From Hyphomicrobiales bacterium (GTDB lineage Bacteria > Pseudomonadota > Alphaproteobacteria > Rhizobiales > Rhizobiaceae), in contig UBJR01000032.1 of NCBI GenBank assembly GCA_900465675.1, forward strand, positions 1-59,998: a DNA stretch of 59,998 bases, in the 5' to 3' direction. Every line of letters starts with the position of its first letter. The stretch's first letter is position 1. The notes beneath the pieces are model-generated. The model was not told the DNA's origin. It did not search any database and worked only from the letters and a program-made list of their open reading frames with translations. The position numbers and the translations under genes are program-made. Below, piece by piece: positions 42,862-51,694 of the stretch.

Positions 42862-43140
42862 TCAGTGCGCCATGAATATTGGCATGCTGCTCGGCTCGAT
42901 CATGTCTCGCGTCACCGTCACGATGGTCGATCCGCTCTCGCGAAAGCGGGTGAATGGAGAAGAGCCAGGCGCCGATATGCCAGCACTATCGATTTGTAAT
43001 TGGGCGAGAGCGGCCGCCTTCCGCGGTTGATGATGACCGGCGTCGGCGTATCGAACAAAGCGCCATCCATGACGCGTTTCTGCAGTTCCTCGTCGTTGCA
43101 CGCTTTACGGCTGACAAGAACGACGTCGGCCTACAGCGCC
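42862..43140 (-). pseudogene. universal-stress-protein fragment
   Basis: One minus-strand frame reads ADVVLVSRKACNDEELQKRVMDGALFDTPTPVIINRGRRPLSPNYKSIVLAY and stops at 42918. A neighbouring frame continues with FTRFRESGSTIVTVTRDMIEP to 42862. The GALFDTPTPVI / SIVLA pattern resembles the middle of rhizobial UspA proteins. A stop also precedes the first residue. Weak but coherent evidence for a decayed gene. Confidence 0.35.
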
Positions 43141-43335
43141 CGAATGATCGGTCGTGTTCTGGGAATCGAGACGGGCACGGCTGATGTGGCCGAGTTCATC
43201 CGCCGCCTGGTCTTCAGCACGCTGACCGGCAATGGCGACATTCACTTGAAGATCTGGTCGCTTGTCTATTCCGATCGTCGCACACCGTGTGGTGACTTTC
43301 AGCCCGAAGGAACACTGTGCTCTTGCCCGGGTTAG
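43137..43335 (+). pseudogene. HipA-type C-terminal fragment
   Basis: The frame contains IGRVLGIETGTADVAEFIRRLVFSTLTGNGDIHLKIWSLVYSDRRTP, which matches the catalytic-loop region of HipA-like kinases (GN-D-HLKNWS). It then runs into unrelated sequence and stops. A second hipA relic, different from the one at 26569-27825. The N-terminal two-thirds is missing. Confidence 0.6.
43309..43333 (+). promoter_or_regulatory. EcfG/RpoE2-type promoter of second KGG gene
   Basis: GGAAC at 43309-43313, 17 bases, GTTAG at 43331, 44 bases before the ATG at 43378. Confidence 0.7.
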
Positions 43336-43377
43336 TGCTCCGAGATCAATCCGATCTCTCATGGAGGAAATAAAATC

Positions 43378-43542
43378 ATGGCATCGACAAGGGGATCGCA
43401 CGGCAGCAAAGCCGGTAGCAAGTCTGGTGGCGCCAAGAGTGCGTCCTCGAAGGAAAGCTCAAGCTCGTCGTCAGGCAAGCAGGGTGGCTCGCACGAGCAG
43501 CACGTAAAAGCGGGCGAACAAAGCCACAATAACTCAAAGTAA
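43378..43542 (+). CDS. KGG-repeat stress protein, second copy
   Basis: A 54-residue Ser/Lys/Gly-rich, disordered protein ending KQGGSHEQHVKAGEQSHNNSK, almost the same as the end of the protein at 6056-6256. Only one KGG copy is complete here. GGAGGAAATAAAATC precedes the ATG. Promoter of the EcfG type upstream, as for the first copy. Confidence 0.7.
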   Translation: MASTRGSHGSKAGSKSGGAKSASSKESSSSSSGKQGGSHEQHVKAGEQSHNNSK

Positions 43543-43637
43543 CAGAGCGATCGCAAGCCGCTTCGGCGGGCATTACTGTCGCCAATGGCTCGACGCATCG
43601 CCAGCGAACCGAGAACGCAACCTACAGGAGATTTTGG

Positions 43638-44051
43638 ATGAAAGTACGAGAATTCATGACTGCTCAGGTGGTCGCTGCCAAACCGACCGATACCGTCGAA
43701 GATGTGGCAAGGATGATGTCTGAGATAGATAGCGGCGCCATCCCGGTGATTGAAGATGACCTCGTCATTGGGATGATCACTGATCGCGATATCGTCATAC
43801 GCGTCATCGCTGAGCGCAAGGATGGTTTCACGCCTGTCTCCGAAGTTATGACGCAGGGGGTCGAAAGCTGCCTTGAGGATGACGACATTGCTGAGGCTGC
43901 GAGGAGAATGGCCGAATTACAGATGCGCCGGCTCGTCGTGTTCAACAGTGAGGGCGAGCTTTCCGGCATCATCTCACTCGGCGACATAGCGATAGAGCAT
44001 CAGGGCAATTTGGCGACTGAAGCGCTTGAGGAAATCTCACAAGATGAATGA
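43638..44051 (+). CDS. CBS-domain protein
   Basis: A 137-residue protein of two CBS domains (VREFMTAQVVAAKPTDTVEDVARMM; GAIPVIEDDLVIGMITDRDIVIRVIAE; VSEVMTQGVESCLEDDDIAEAARRM; RLVVFNSEGELSGIISLGDIA). CBS pairs bind adenine nucleotides and regulate partner proteins. AGGAGATTTTGG precedes the ATG. It is a free-standing CBS pair, and commonly found in rhizobial stress clusters. Confidence 0.88.
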   Translation: MKVREFMTAQVVAAKPTDTVEDVARMMSEIDSGAIPVIEDDLVIGMITDRDIVIRVIAERKDGFTPVSEVMTQGVESCLEDDDIAEAARRMAELQMRRLVVFNSEGELSGIISLGDIAIEHQGNLATEALEEISQDE

Positions 44052-44099
44052 TGTCCTTGCTCTGCGCGAAACTACCGACGCCTCTGCGAGCCAACCGTG

Positions 44100-44996
44100 A
44101 TGACGGCTGGGGTCGAGGATCGAACCGCGGAGGAAATCGCGGCACGACGCGTGCGACGCGCTGAACGGCGGCTGAAGCAGCGCGAGGCCAACATCAATCG
44201 CGCCGCCAAGATGCATCAGGTGCGGATTGCCGCTCCTCCGACTGGCAAACCAATGCCCGAGGATCGCCTCCTAGGTCGCGTCCATATCGGCTGCTCCGGT
44301 TGGTACTACTGGCATTGGAAAGGGAATTTCTATCCCTCGGATGTTTCGCCGGGCCAATATTTCTCGATCTATCAAGAGCATTTCGCGACAGTCGAGCTCA
44401 ACGCGCCGTTCTATTCCTGGCCGACCATCAGTTCGGTCAAGACCTGGATCCGCCAAGCCAGGCCGGGCTTCGTCTACACCATCAAGGTCTGCGAGCTGAT
44501 CACCCATATTGAGCGGTTTGAGAAGACTAAGACCCTGATTGAGGATTTCGGCTATATCGCCGATCTTCTCGGCCCGCAGATGGGATGCTTTCTGTTTCAG
44601 CTGCCGCCGAGCGTCCACTACAATCCGAACATGCTGCAGTCCATTCTGGCGCAGCTTGATTCACGCCATAGGAATGTCGTCGAGTTTCGTCACAAAAGCT
44701 GGTGGAACCAAGAGGTTTTCAACGCCTTCAAGGCAGCGGGGGCAATCTTTTGCTCTTGCAGCGGTCCCCGGTTGCCCGACGAACTCGTATGTACCGCCGA
44801 TGATATCTACATTCGGTTCCACGGGATCGAACAATGGTATCGCCACGACTATTCTGACGATGAGCTCATGGTTTGGGCCGAGCGCATAAGCAGGAGCGGA
44901 GCGAAAACGATATGGGCGTATTTCAACAACGATCGTGACGGTCATTCAATCAAAAATGCCAAGAGACTAGCAGAGATGCTCAGTCTCGCCCTGTAA
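44100..44996 (+). CDS. DUF72 protein
   Basis: A 298-residue TIM-barrel-like DUF72 protein: VHIGCSGWYYWHWKGNFYP near residue 60, FATVELNAPFYSWP, FVYTIKVCELITH, FLFQLPPS, VVEFRHKSWW and the end VYIRFHG-like / AYFNNDRDGHSIKNAKRL. Function is unknown. The N-terminus is a charged helical leader of about 60 residues not in all relatives. GTG 44097 also precedes the ATG; no strong ribosome site. Confidence 0.85.
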   Translation: MTAGVEDRTAEEIAARRVRRAERRLKQREANINRAAKMHQVRIAAPPTGKPMPEDRLLGRVHIGCSGWYYWHWKGNFYPSDVSPGQYFSIYQEHFATVELNAPFYSWPTISSVKTWIRQARPGFVYTIKVCELITHIERFEKTKTLIEDFGYIADLLGPQMGCFLFQLPPSVHYNPNMLQSILAQLDSRHRNVVEFRHKSWWNQEVFNAFKAAGAIFCSCSGPRLPDELVCTADDIYIRFHGIEQWYRHDYSDDELMVWAERISRSGAKTIWAYFNNDRDGHSIKNAKRLAEMLSLAL

Positions 44997-45046
44997 GTTT
45001 GACATTTCGATGCAACAAACGGTGAAGCGATGAAAGTTGTGGCGTG

Positions 45047-46072
45047 ATGGCAAGACAGTCGGCGGAAGAACAGGCCAACCTCGGCATGTCGGTCGAGATT
45101 GAACCGATGGAGGCCAAGTCTGCGGAGGCCCTGCCAACTGGCATGGGCTGGCAGTTCGAGCCGAAATGGGATGGTTTCAGGTGCATCGCGTTCAGGAGTG
45201 GCGGCCGTGTCGACCTTCGATCAAAGTCTGGAAAACCGCTGGGGCGCTATTTTCCGGAATTGATCGCCTTCCTGGCCAGTCTCCCGGTTGACCGCTTCGT
45301 CATAGACGGCGAGTTGGTCGTTGAGATCGACGGGAGGTTGTCCTTTGACGCTCTCCAGGCGCGCCTTCATCCAGCCGAAAGCAGAATTCGCAAGCTTTCT
45401 AACGAGACGCCAGCGCGGCTTGTGGCCTTTGATATGCTCATGGGCAAAGACGGCGTACTGCGTCTCGATCAGCATCTTGCCGATCGCCGAGCTCGGCTGG
45501 AAGAGTTTGGCAAGACAATCCCCACTAATCCCCGTCAGTTCGTGGTATCCCCGTTCACGCGCAATCGTGAGGAGGCTGCGAGCTGGCTTTCAGGGTCCGG
45601 CGGCGACACCGATGGCGTTGTTTGCAAACGGCTGGATGAGCCCTATCGCCCTGGTGAACGGGCAATGGTAAAAGTCAAGCGAGTGCGTACCGCCGACTGT
45701 GTGGTCGGTGGATTTCGCTACGGGAATGATAGTCACCTAGTGGGTTCGCTTCTGCTCGGACTTTACAATGATAATGGCGAGCTCGACCACGTGGGCTTCA
45801 CGTCAGCCATTTTGGATGCAGAGAAGCCAGACCTGACAAGGCGGCTGGAGGCATTGCGCGAGCCGCCGGGATTCACGGGTAAGGCACCCGGCGGACCGAG
45901 TCGGTGGAGCACCGAGCGTTCATCCGACTGGCAGCCGCTGAAACCGGAGCTTGTTGTCGAAGTGCGCTTTGACCAGGTGACGGGACATCGTTTCCGACAT
46001 GGCACCAAGTTCTTGCGGTGGCGGCCGGACAAGAGCCCGTCTCAATGTGACTTCCGCCAGATTGGCCAGTGA
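45047..46072 (+). CDS. LigC-type ATP-dependent DNA ligase
   Basis: A 341-residue ligase. Motif I is EPKWDGFR (Lys about residue 40 forms the AMP adduct), motif III FDMLMG, motif IV DGVVCKR and motif V VKVKRVRTADCVV, followed by an OB domain (LLLGLYNDNGELDHVGF, VVEVRFDQVTGHRFRHGTKFLRWRPDK). No primase or nuclease domain, so LigC rather than LigD; no Ku gene in the window. ATG 45047 is preceded in frame by a GTG. Role in stress-time DNA repair is inferred from context. Confidence 0.88.
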   Translation: MARQSAEEQANLGMSVEIEPMEAKSAEALPTGMGWQFEPKWDGFRCIAFRSGGRVDLRSKSGKPLGRYFPELIAFLASLPVDRFVIDGELVVEIDGRLSFDALQARLHPAESRIRKLSNETPARLVAFDMLMGKDGVLRLDQHLADRRARLEEFGKTIPTNPRQFVVSPFTRNREEAASWLSGSGGDTDGVVCKRLDEPYRPGERAMVKVKRVRTADCVVGGFRYGNDSHLVGSLLLGLYNDNGELDHVGFTSAILDAEKPDLTRRLEALREPPGFTGKAPGGPSRWSTERSSDWQPLKPELVVEVRFDQVTGHRFRHGTKFLRWRPDKSPSQCDFRQIGQ

Positions 46073-46796
46073 ATCGTAGTGTTTGCCGAGATGGACAGGC
46101 GAACTAAGCCCTCATTACAGAGAACAGGCGATAGCTATCGACAAAATCAGAAAACACACGCTCGAATTTGGGAAGCCAAACAGCAGCCCGGAAGGGGAGC
46201 ACGAGCGCCCCTTGCAGCCAGCCGAATAGGAACCGGGAGCAGGAAGCCTCCGGAGACAGCCATCAGCTGATTGCGGCGCGGCGTCAATCCCAGAATGCGA
46301 AAGAAGAGGGGCGCACCCTATTGTACCGGGGGGGCGCATGCAGCCCCATATTCCAGCCCGGCTTTCTAAGATCTAATCGGTCGGTGGATGGTGTTTCCCG
46401 TACTGATTGCTGTCGTGGGACACGCGACACCAACGCGGCTCTTAACAAGATGCCGAGCTCGCGGTGTGGCGCTCCTGGGCCTTCGCCAATACGACGACCG
46501 TCGTCGTACGGTGAACGTCCTCCACGGTGGCGCAGAACGCTAGCAGCGTAGTTGCTCGACCGATTGTCAGTGACATTCAAAGCAATGTCCGGTACCGTGC
46601 GTTTGATCGAGCATCCTCCGGTGGCCGAGAGGAGATCGAAAGCGGTCTTTCGAGCTTGCCTCCCCGCACCGATGGGGTGCACCGAGGCGGTTGAATGCTG
46701 ACTTGACGACGGCGTCCCATGCGTCGTGCGAACGTTTCCCAGCAGGCACCGTGTGCCAGTCAGTTTAATCGATGCATCAGCAGTTGCAATGCAGCG
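46073..46796. other. no gene recognised, probably decayed DNA
   Basis: About 720 bases with open frames of unlikely composition on both strands and no ribosome sites. The following response-regulator remnant suggests that the whole stretch is gene debris. Confidence 0.35.
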
Positions 46797-47155
46797 CAGG
46801 CACCGTCCTGCTGCTTGAGGGACGAGCCAATGATTGCGCTCGACGTCGAGGACGTTCTCAACGAGGCCGGTTAATGTGGTGCGGAACATATTGTCGTCTG
46901 GCGACGCCGCCACCTGGCTGGCCAAGGGCACCGGTCGTCGTGATCATCGATCCCGGTCTTCGCGATTGCTTCTGCAACGCCGAGGTGTGGCTGCTGGCCG
47001 AGAGCAAAATACCCTTCGTCGTCCACTCGGGCGACGACCATTCCCTAGTGGAAGAGGAACCGGCTTTCGCAAGGGGATATTGGCTCTCGAAGCCGTCGAT
47101 TTCGGCCGACATTGTCAAGGCGATAGGCGTGGCGATGACGGGTGTCAGAGCATGA
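46797..47155 (+). pseudogene. response-regulator receiver domain, several frameshifts
   Basis: The pieces VLLLE, DEPMIALDVEDVLNEAG, DAATWLAKGT and VVVIIDPGLRD...ESKIPFVVHSGD...LSKPSISADIVKAIG appear in order in different frames, which is a receiver domain with D, phosphoacceptor D and Lys motifs. At least three small indels. The stop overlaps the next ATG (ATGA), so the gene was once coupled to it. Confidence 0.65.
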
Positions 47156-47322
47156 CCGACAATCACCGGCTCGTTATGGCCCGTATCGGGGCCGAAATGG
47201 AAAAGGGAACGTCCACGACGGAGGTTGTCATGATCGTCGCACGCATCTTCAGACGACAGCAGGAGGCCGATAGAGCTGTTTCTAGCCGGACGTCAACGGA
47301 AACGAAGTCTAATCGAGGCTGA
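47152..47322 (+). CDS. hypothetical small protein downstream of broken regulator
   Basis: A 56-residue protein (MTDNHRLVMARIGAEMEKGTSTTEVVMIVARIFRRQQEADRA) with two helices. It overlaps the decayed response regulator by four bases. Not recognised, but intact and coupled. Confidence 0.55.
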   Translation: MTDNHRLVMARIGAEMEKGTSTTEVVMIVARIFRRQQEADRAVSSRTSTETKSNRG

Positions 47323-47327
47323 CGCGC

Positions 47328-48053
47328 TCACTCCTTCGTCACGAGGCCGCCCACATTCGCCTCGTAGTCGCGCTCCGGTATACCATAGGCGTCCCCCGCA
47401 AGCATTTTCAGACCGGCTCTGTCGCGAATGGTTATGGACGCTCTGGAGGCCGTGATCAGGCGTTTGCCTTCGAGAATATGGATAGTCGTCGTCACACTCT
47501 GTCTGCGCACCGCCAGCATGATGCCGATGAACTCGTGGGTCAGTTCGATATCGTCGCCCTCGGATCGGTCGTGGCACATCAGCAGCCATCGGGCCAGACG
47601 CGCCTCAATATGCTGGGTGGCGTTGGAGAAGGCCGTATAGGCGACCTGTACGGACGCCGAATGCAGATAGCGGGTGAGGAGATTCCGCAGGGTGACGCTT
47701 TCGGCCATTGCTGCTTGGAGGCGCACGTTCTCGATACGGTGTCCGGCGCCCGGGACTTGCATGAAGACGTGGTACGGACTGGAAAGAACACCGGAGACGC
47801 CGGCGGCAGGTGTCAGGCCCTCCCGGCCAAACAGACCGATTTCGGCTTCTGGTTCGGTCGTTGATGGAACGACGACAGATCCGATCCCACTCTCGGGAAA
47901 ATACGTGAAGTCCCCCGCTTTACCAGGTTCGGCGAGGGCCAGGCTCCGGGGCAGATCCAGGAACTGAAGGTGCGGCGCTATGCGCGACAAGTCTTCTGGG
48001 TTCATTCGGATCAGCAGGTTGTTTCGATAAGGGGACGAGTTGGGATTTTGCAT
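47328..48053 (-). CDS. Crp/Fnr-family transcriptional regulator
   Basis: A 241-residue regulator: cNMP-binding-like beta barrel (SLALAEPGKAGDFTYFPESGIGSVVV; EAEIGLFGREGLTPAAG) and a C-terminal HTH (HEFIGIMLAVRRQSVTTTIHILEGKRLI). The usual Arg-Ala nucleotide pocket is not recognisable and no Fe-S cysteines are present, so the effector is unknown. GGAAGAGCGAT before the ATG. The gene has no EcfG element visible. Confidence 0.85.
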   Translation of the reverse strand: MQNPNSSPYRNNLLIRMNPEDLSRIAPHLQFLDLPRSLALAEPGKAGDFTYFPESGIGSVVVPSTTEPEAEIGLFGREGLTPAAGVSGVLSSPYHVFMQVPGAGHRIENVRLQAAMAESVTLRNLLTRYLHSASVQVAYTAFSNATQHIEARLARWLLMCHDRSEGDDIELTHEFIGIMLAVRRQSVTTTIHILEGKRLITASRASITIRDRAGLKMLAGDAYGIPERDYEANVGGLVTKE

Positions 48054-48339
48054 ATCGCTCTTCCTGATGAGGCAAGAGCAAAACGGTCTCCCAGCCGGTC
48101 GCGCCAGACGTCAGCAACCGATATTCAACGGTACGCGCAAAAGGTGTTTTCTTTACGTTCGTGCCACTCCCAATGAAGGCGTACTCCCACAAGAAGAGTG
48201 TCCGTAACAAACAGTAACGAATCGAACTCTCTCAGCTTCGCGGCGCCAAAGCCGCGGGAGTCGCGCTGTGGACGTGAGACGTCAACGACGACACGCTGGT
48301 GATGGATGAAAAGGGGTGACGGCTATAGGAAACGGGGAG

Positions 48340-48560
48340 CTGACGTTCGTGCATTTGTTTGAAAAGATTCATCCGGCAGACCGCGACCCCCGTGCGCGCC
48401 GCGTTCGTTGCGACCAGAGCGCTCTTCGGCCCCTACAAAATCGATTTTCGGATATTAACGGAGGCATCCAACGTTCGCTGGGTCTCGGCGCGCGGTGAGG
48501 CCCGCCTGCCGGGCCGGGAGGCTAGGGCAGCAAGCTCCTCCATCCTCTGGTTCCACGATA
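48340..48560 (+). pseudogene. PAS-domain histidine-kinase fragment
   Basis: LFEKIHPADR in one frame and VRAAFVATRALFGPYKIDFRILTEASNVRWVSARGEA in another together make one PAS-3 fold segment, with a frameshift near 48385. No kinase domain follows. Perhaps the partner of the decayed receiver at 46797-47155, since HWE kinases of rhizobia carry this PAS type. Confidence 0.6.
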
Positions 48561-48633
48561 AACCTTCAAAACTTCAAGGTACCGGCCCTTTTTCTAATGG
48601 CCGGGGGCGCAGACCAAAGAATGCCTGGCGGCG

Positions 48634-48658
48634 GGAACATCGCTCTCTACTGGAGGTT
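48634..48658 (+). promoter_or_regulatory. EcfG/RpoE2-type promoter of DUF4142 gene
   Basis: GGAAC at 48634-48638, 17 bases, GTTTA at 48656, 27 bases before the ATG at 48686. Confidence 0.7.
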
Positions 48659-48685
48659 TAGGAGCGCAACGGAGTGTAAAGCACC

Positions 48686-49190
48686 ATGAATATCTCGAAG
48701 ATCGCACCCGTCATGATTGCAGCAACCCTCGCAGGCACGGCCTGCCTCGCGGCTGAACGACCGAAGCAGGCAGCTCAGGAGTTCGCCACGAAAGCAGCCT
48801 CCGCCAACATGTTCGAAATCGAGGCTGCGAAAGTCGAAGCCGCAAAAGGCAAGGACGGCCCCGCAAAGCAGTTTGCTGCGGACATGCTCAAGGACCTACG
48901 GGAAGGCCGGCCCGGAGTTGGAAGCCGCCGCGAAGGCCGACGGCGTAACCGTCCCCACCTCGATCGATGCCGACAGCAAAAAGAAGGTGGATGCCCTGGC
49001 GTCTGCCGACAGTGCAAATCTCGATCAGGCCTATCTCTCGACTCAGCTTACGGCCCATCAGGACGCCGTCAAACTCTTCGAACAATACTCAAAATCTGGT
49101 CCGGATGGACAGCTTAAGAACACCGCGGGAAAGATTTTGCCCGATCTGCGGATGCATCTCGTTCGCGTCCAAGGCCTTACCTCCAAATAA
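48686..49190 (+). pseudogene. DUF4142 protein with one frameshift
   Basis: A signal peptide (IAPVMIAATLAGTACLAAE) and the first half FATKAASANMFEIEAAKVEAAKGKDGPAKQFAADMLKD are in one frame. The rest, KAGPELEAAAKADGVTVPTSIDADSKKKVDALASADSANLDQAYLSTQL...LRMHLVRVQGL, is in another, with the shift at about 48895. Complete DUF4142 proteins (periplasmic helical bundle of unknown role) have the joined order. The promoter is intact, so loss may be recent or a read error. Confidence 0.8.
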
Positions 49191-49369
49191 AGGGCCGAGC
49201 CTCACCAAAAAAGGCATCGTGACCGAAAAGACCGCGAACCGGGAAAACCGACGATACCAGATCGTCGGATACCCCGGAATCTAACAAGCGCCCAGACGAC
49301 TTAGCAAAAAATGCAAGAGAAGGCCTTCAAATGATGTCTTCAAAAGTGGACCCGCTGAGCCTGCCAAGG

Positions 49370-49760
49370 CTAAGCGAGCGACCACCGACGACGATGAGGG
49401 CGGAGACCCCCCCTCGAATAAACGCGCAGAGACCTTCGAAGACCACTTTTTGTTCGTCTAACAGCCACTGATATGCTGTTTCGAGTACTAGTCCGCATAC
49501 TCAGTCGTGCGCGCCAGATGCCACTTGAGATCCAGCGCTCCGTCGGTCCATCACCCTGGCCCGCGCTCTCCACGACTATCTTCGCCGCGTCCACGGCCTT
49601 CCGCGCGGCTCGCACCCGCTCGTCCACGCCTGCGGCTACCTTCACTGCGCTGCGCGCCGAGATCAGCTCTGACATAAAGCGTTTCCGTTCTTTCTCTAGG
49701 AGACGAAGTTTTGCCCTTCGCCAAAGTATCCCGCCAACGACGGTGTAGTGGCGGTCTGGG
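49370..49760 (-). pseudogene. hypothetical protein relic, rhizobial LWRRA type
   Basis: Minus-strand reading gives PDRHYTVVGGILWRRAKLRLLEKERKRFMSELISARSAVKVAAG, VDERVRAARKAVDAAKIV, which resembles a rhizobial hypothetical family with VGG-LWRRS and a long helix. The usual conserved C-terminus does not follow, and no ribosome site is clear. Likely a broken gene. 49191-49369 and 49761-50101 show nothing else. Confidence 0.4.
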
Positions 49761-50101
49761 GTCTACAGAAGATGCCGCCCGTTTTTCAAGCGCCGACACC
49801 AGCGCTCGAAGTGTCGACATTCCTCAGCCGGAAGAAATAGCGGCGGTCGCCGCCGTCACCGACCGCCGCTGTGGCTCCTCGCCGTCGACCACGCGCCGAT
49901 TATGCGACGCCGTCGTCGCGCGAGCGCGCAGAACTTGCTGACAGTGGCACGAGCTTGGTCCTTCCCAGCAGTATTACAGGGAAAGGCCGCGATCTACGAT
50001 CCACCCGGAGCGAGACGATCTCCTGCGGGAGCGCACGAATTTGAGCGTCTTAAACCACGTGCGCCGCGCCAGCTGTAGATCGTCCGCCATCGCTGCCTCC
50101 T

Positions 50102-50332
50102 CTATAAAGCCCTGAGGCAGGTCCCGGCCGCATGAATGACATCCCGTTCGCTGTGATGCGAGTCGCTTCTAGGCGCCGCACCGAACACGAACGCGAGGGC
50201 TGATACGACGGCGACTGCTGCGATCGGCCTCTTGCGGATCTTGTCCTCGACGCTCTTCACAAACGTGCGAGCCTCCGACATGGCGGGAGATGTCGCGCCG
50301 GACGCCATCTCTGTTGCAGGGCCGCCCGCCAT
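50102..50332 (-). CDS. DUF883-like membrane-anchored protein
   Basis: A 76-codon frame: helical SEARTFVKSVEDKIRKRPIAAVAVVSALAFVFGAA matches the C-terminal end of DUF883/ElaB-like proteins, with a single C-terminal helix. The frame is open further upstream (RDALGALQRDVDRM), so the true start is earlier, perhaps near 50400. After FGAA the family usually ends, while this frame continues about 20 residues. Confidence limited by these two uncertainties. Confidence 0.45.
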   Translation of the reverse strand: MAGGPATEMASGATSPAMSEARTFVKSVEDKIRKRPIAAVAVVSALAFVFGAAPRSDSHHSERDVIHAAGTCLRAL

Positions 50333-50632
50333 GCGATCTACATCTCGTTGAAGCGCACCAAGAGCATCGCGACTCTCGTAGAAGCGATCCGAGTGACGGC
50401 GCTCCCGGATGATCGGAGGGGCTCTTCAACCATTCCTTCAAGACGCGTCGCGCTCTTCGGCCTGTTCGATTTCAATAGACTGCACTGCTGGGGAATTTTT
50501 CGGTCGGGCATCGTCATTCTTCTGTCTGCTCAGGAAGTCCGCCCAAGAGCTGAGGTTCCATCGCCGCCGTCGCTTCGGAAAGAAATCGTGGTCTGGCCAT
50601 TCTTTTAGAAAGTCCGACCTAGGTGCGAGAGC

Positions 50633-50657
50633 GGAACATCCGTTCGCGATGAAGGTT
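50633..50657 (+). promoter_or_regulatory. EcfG/RpoE2-type promoter of two-gene operon
   Basis: GGAAC at 50633-50637, 17 bases, GTTAG at 50655, 24 bases before the ATG at 50682. Confidence 0.75.
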
Positions 50658-50681
50658 AGCCTCGCAGAAGGAGTAAGCATC

Positions 50682-50882
50682 ATGGGAATGAATAAGCCGA
50701 AAGACGGTGCGCCAGGCACCACCGACCAGTCTCCTCGTTGGGAGGGCCCACAGGAAAACACGCCGCGAGGATACATGCCCGCGAAGGACGATCCGGACCG
50801 CGCCGAAGATGCCAATGGGGAAACCAATGCCAATCCAGTGGTCAAGAAAGTTTCCCACGGCCTCAAGCAGAAGGGCGAATGA
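50682..50882 (+). CDS. hypothetical hydrophilic stress protein
   Basis: A 66-residue polar, disordered protein (MGMNKPKDGAPGTTDQSPRWEGPQENTPRGYMPAKDDPDRAED...). AAGGAGTAAGCATC decides the start. First of a two-gene operon behind an EcfG-type promoter. Not recognised as a family. Confidence 0.65.
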   Translation: MGMNKPKDGAPGTTDQSPRWEGPQENTPRGYMPAKDDPDRAEDANGETNANPVVKKVSHGLKQKGE

Positions 50883-50883
50883 G

Positions 50884-51090
50884 ATGACGGACGTTGAAAA
50901 GGATGCGAACGGCCAATATGCGAAGTCGGTCGGTAATCGAAAGGCAACCGGTGTGGCCAGCGCCAAGCCAACCGTCGTCACCGGATCGGAAGACGCGACG
51001 GAGCATAAGACGCCGCCAGGTAAGAAGCCCGTCAAGGACTGGGACATCAACTATGATCCAGCCAACATGAACGAAGGCGAGACCCGGTAG
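50884..51090 (+). CDS. hypothetical hydrophilic stress protein
   Basis: A 68-residue polar protein (MTDVEKDANGQYAKSVGNRKATGVASAKPTVVTGSEDATEH...), starting one base after the preceding stop, so cotranscribed. Like its neighbour it is probably disordered. No family recognised. Confidence 0.6.
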   Translation: MTDVEKDANGQYAKSVGNRKATGVASAKPTVVTGSEDATEHKTPPGKKPVKDWDINYDPANMNEGETR

Positions 51091-51351
51091 CGAGACGTCA
51101 CCCTCGGGGCTCAGACGACTTCCAACGGAAGCAACGGCGGAGGCCGCGCGGAGTTCGACCACGGTGGCGTCACCGGGCGAAACGACTTGGCCCTTGAGCG
51201 CGATTGTCATGCCGTTCTCCAAACCCGGTGCTTTTCCGGGTAGCGCGCAGACCGGTCACCTCAAACTTGAACTCCGGGTATGGCAACGAGGTAGCGCGAC
51301 GGAGTCGACACTGCAAACGACTGGCCCACTGCGACTGAAACGCCCTCGGGC

Positions 51352-51376
51352 GGAACAAACGGTGGTTGCGTGTGTT
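51352..51376 (+). promoter_or_regulatory. EcfG/RpoE2-type promoter of GlsB-like gene
   Basis: GGAAC at 51352-51356, 17 bases, GTTTC at 51374, 60 bases before the ATG at 51437. The stretch 51091-51351 shows no supported gene. Confidence 0.7.
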
Positions 51377-51436
51377 TCGGTGCTGACCGATCAGCAATTT
51401 CGCGGCCGGCGGCATTCGAAATCATCGGAGATCAAC

Positions 51437-51694
51437 ATGGAAAACGCACAAATCGGCTGGATCGCGGCCATCATTATCGGCGGCCTCGCAGGCTGGCTCG
51501 CCGAGATGTTCATGAAGTCGAACATGGGCGTCCTGATGAACGTCATCCTGGGCATTGTCGGCGCGATCGTCGCCAACTTTCTCCTGTCGCTCTTCGGTGT
51601 CGCGCTAGGCGGCTGGCTTGGTTACCTGATCGCTGGCTTCATCGGCGCCTGTATCCTGATCGCACTCGCGCGCATGCTTCGTCGTACCGCGTAG
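51437..51694 (+). CDS. GlsB/YeaQ/YmgE family membrane protein
   Basis: An 85-residue inner-membrane protein with three hydrophobic helices (GWIAAIIIGGLAGWLAEMFM; VLMNVILGIVGAIVANFLLSLFG; LGGWLGYLIAGFIGACILIALARML). The family (transglycosylase-associated proteins) is stress-induced in many bacteria; molecular role unclear. The ATG is preceded by CGGAGATCAAC. A long non-coding leader follows the EcfG-type promoter. Confidence 0.85.
   Translation: MENAQIGWIAAIIIGGLAGWLAEMFMKSNMGVLMNVILGIVGAIVANFLLSLFGVALGGWLGYLIAGFIGACILIALARMLRRTA

Noticed and set aside
50863..51222. Minus-strand frame with MTIALKGQVVSPGDATVVELRA
   Set aside because: Start looks good (GGAGAACGGC) but the frame runs across two coupled plus-strand genes with an EcfG promoter; possibly a short relic at 51090-51210.
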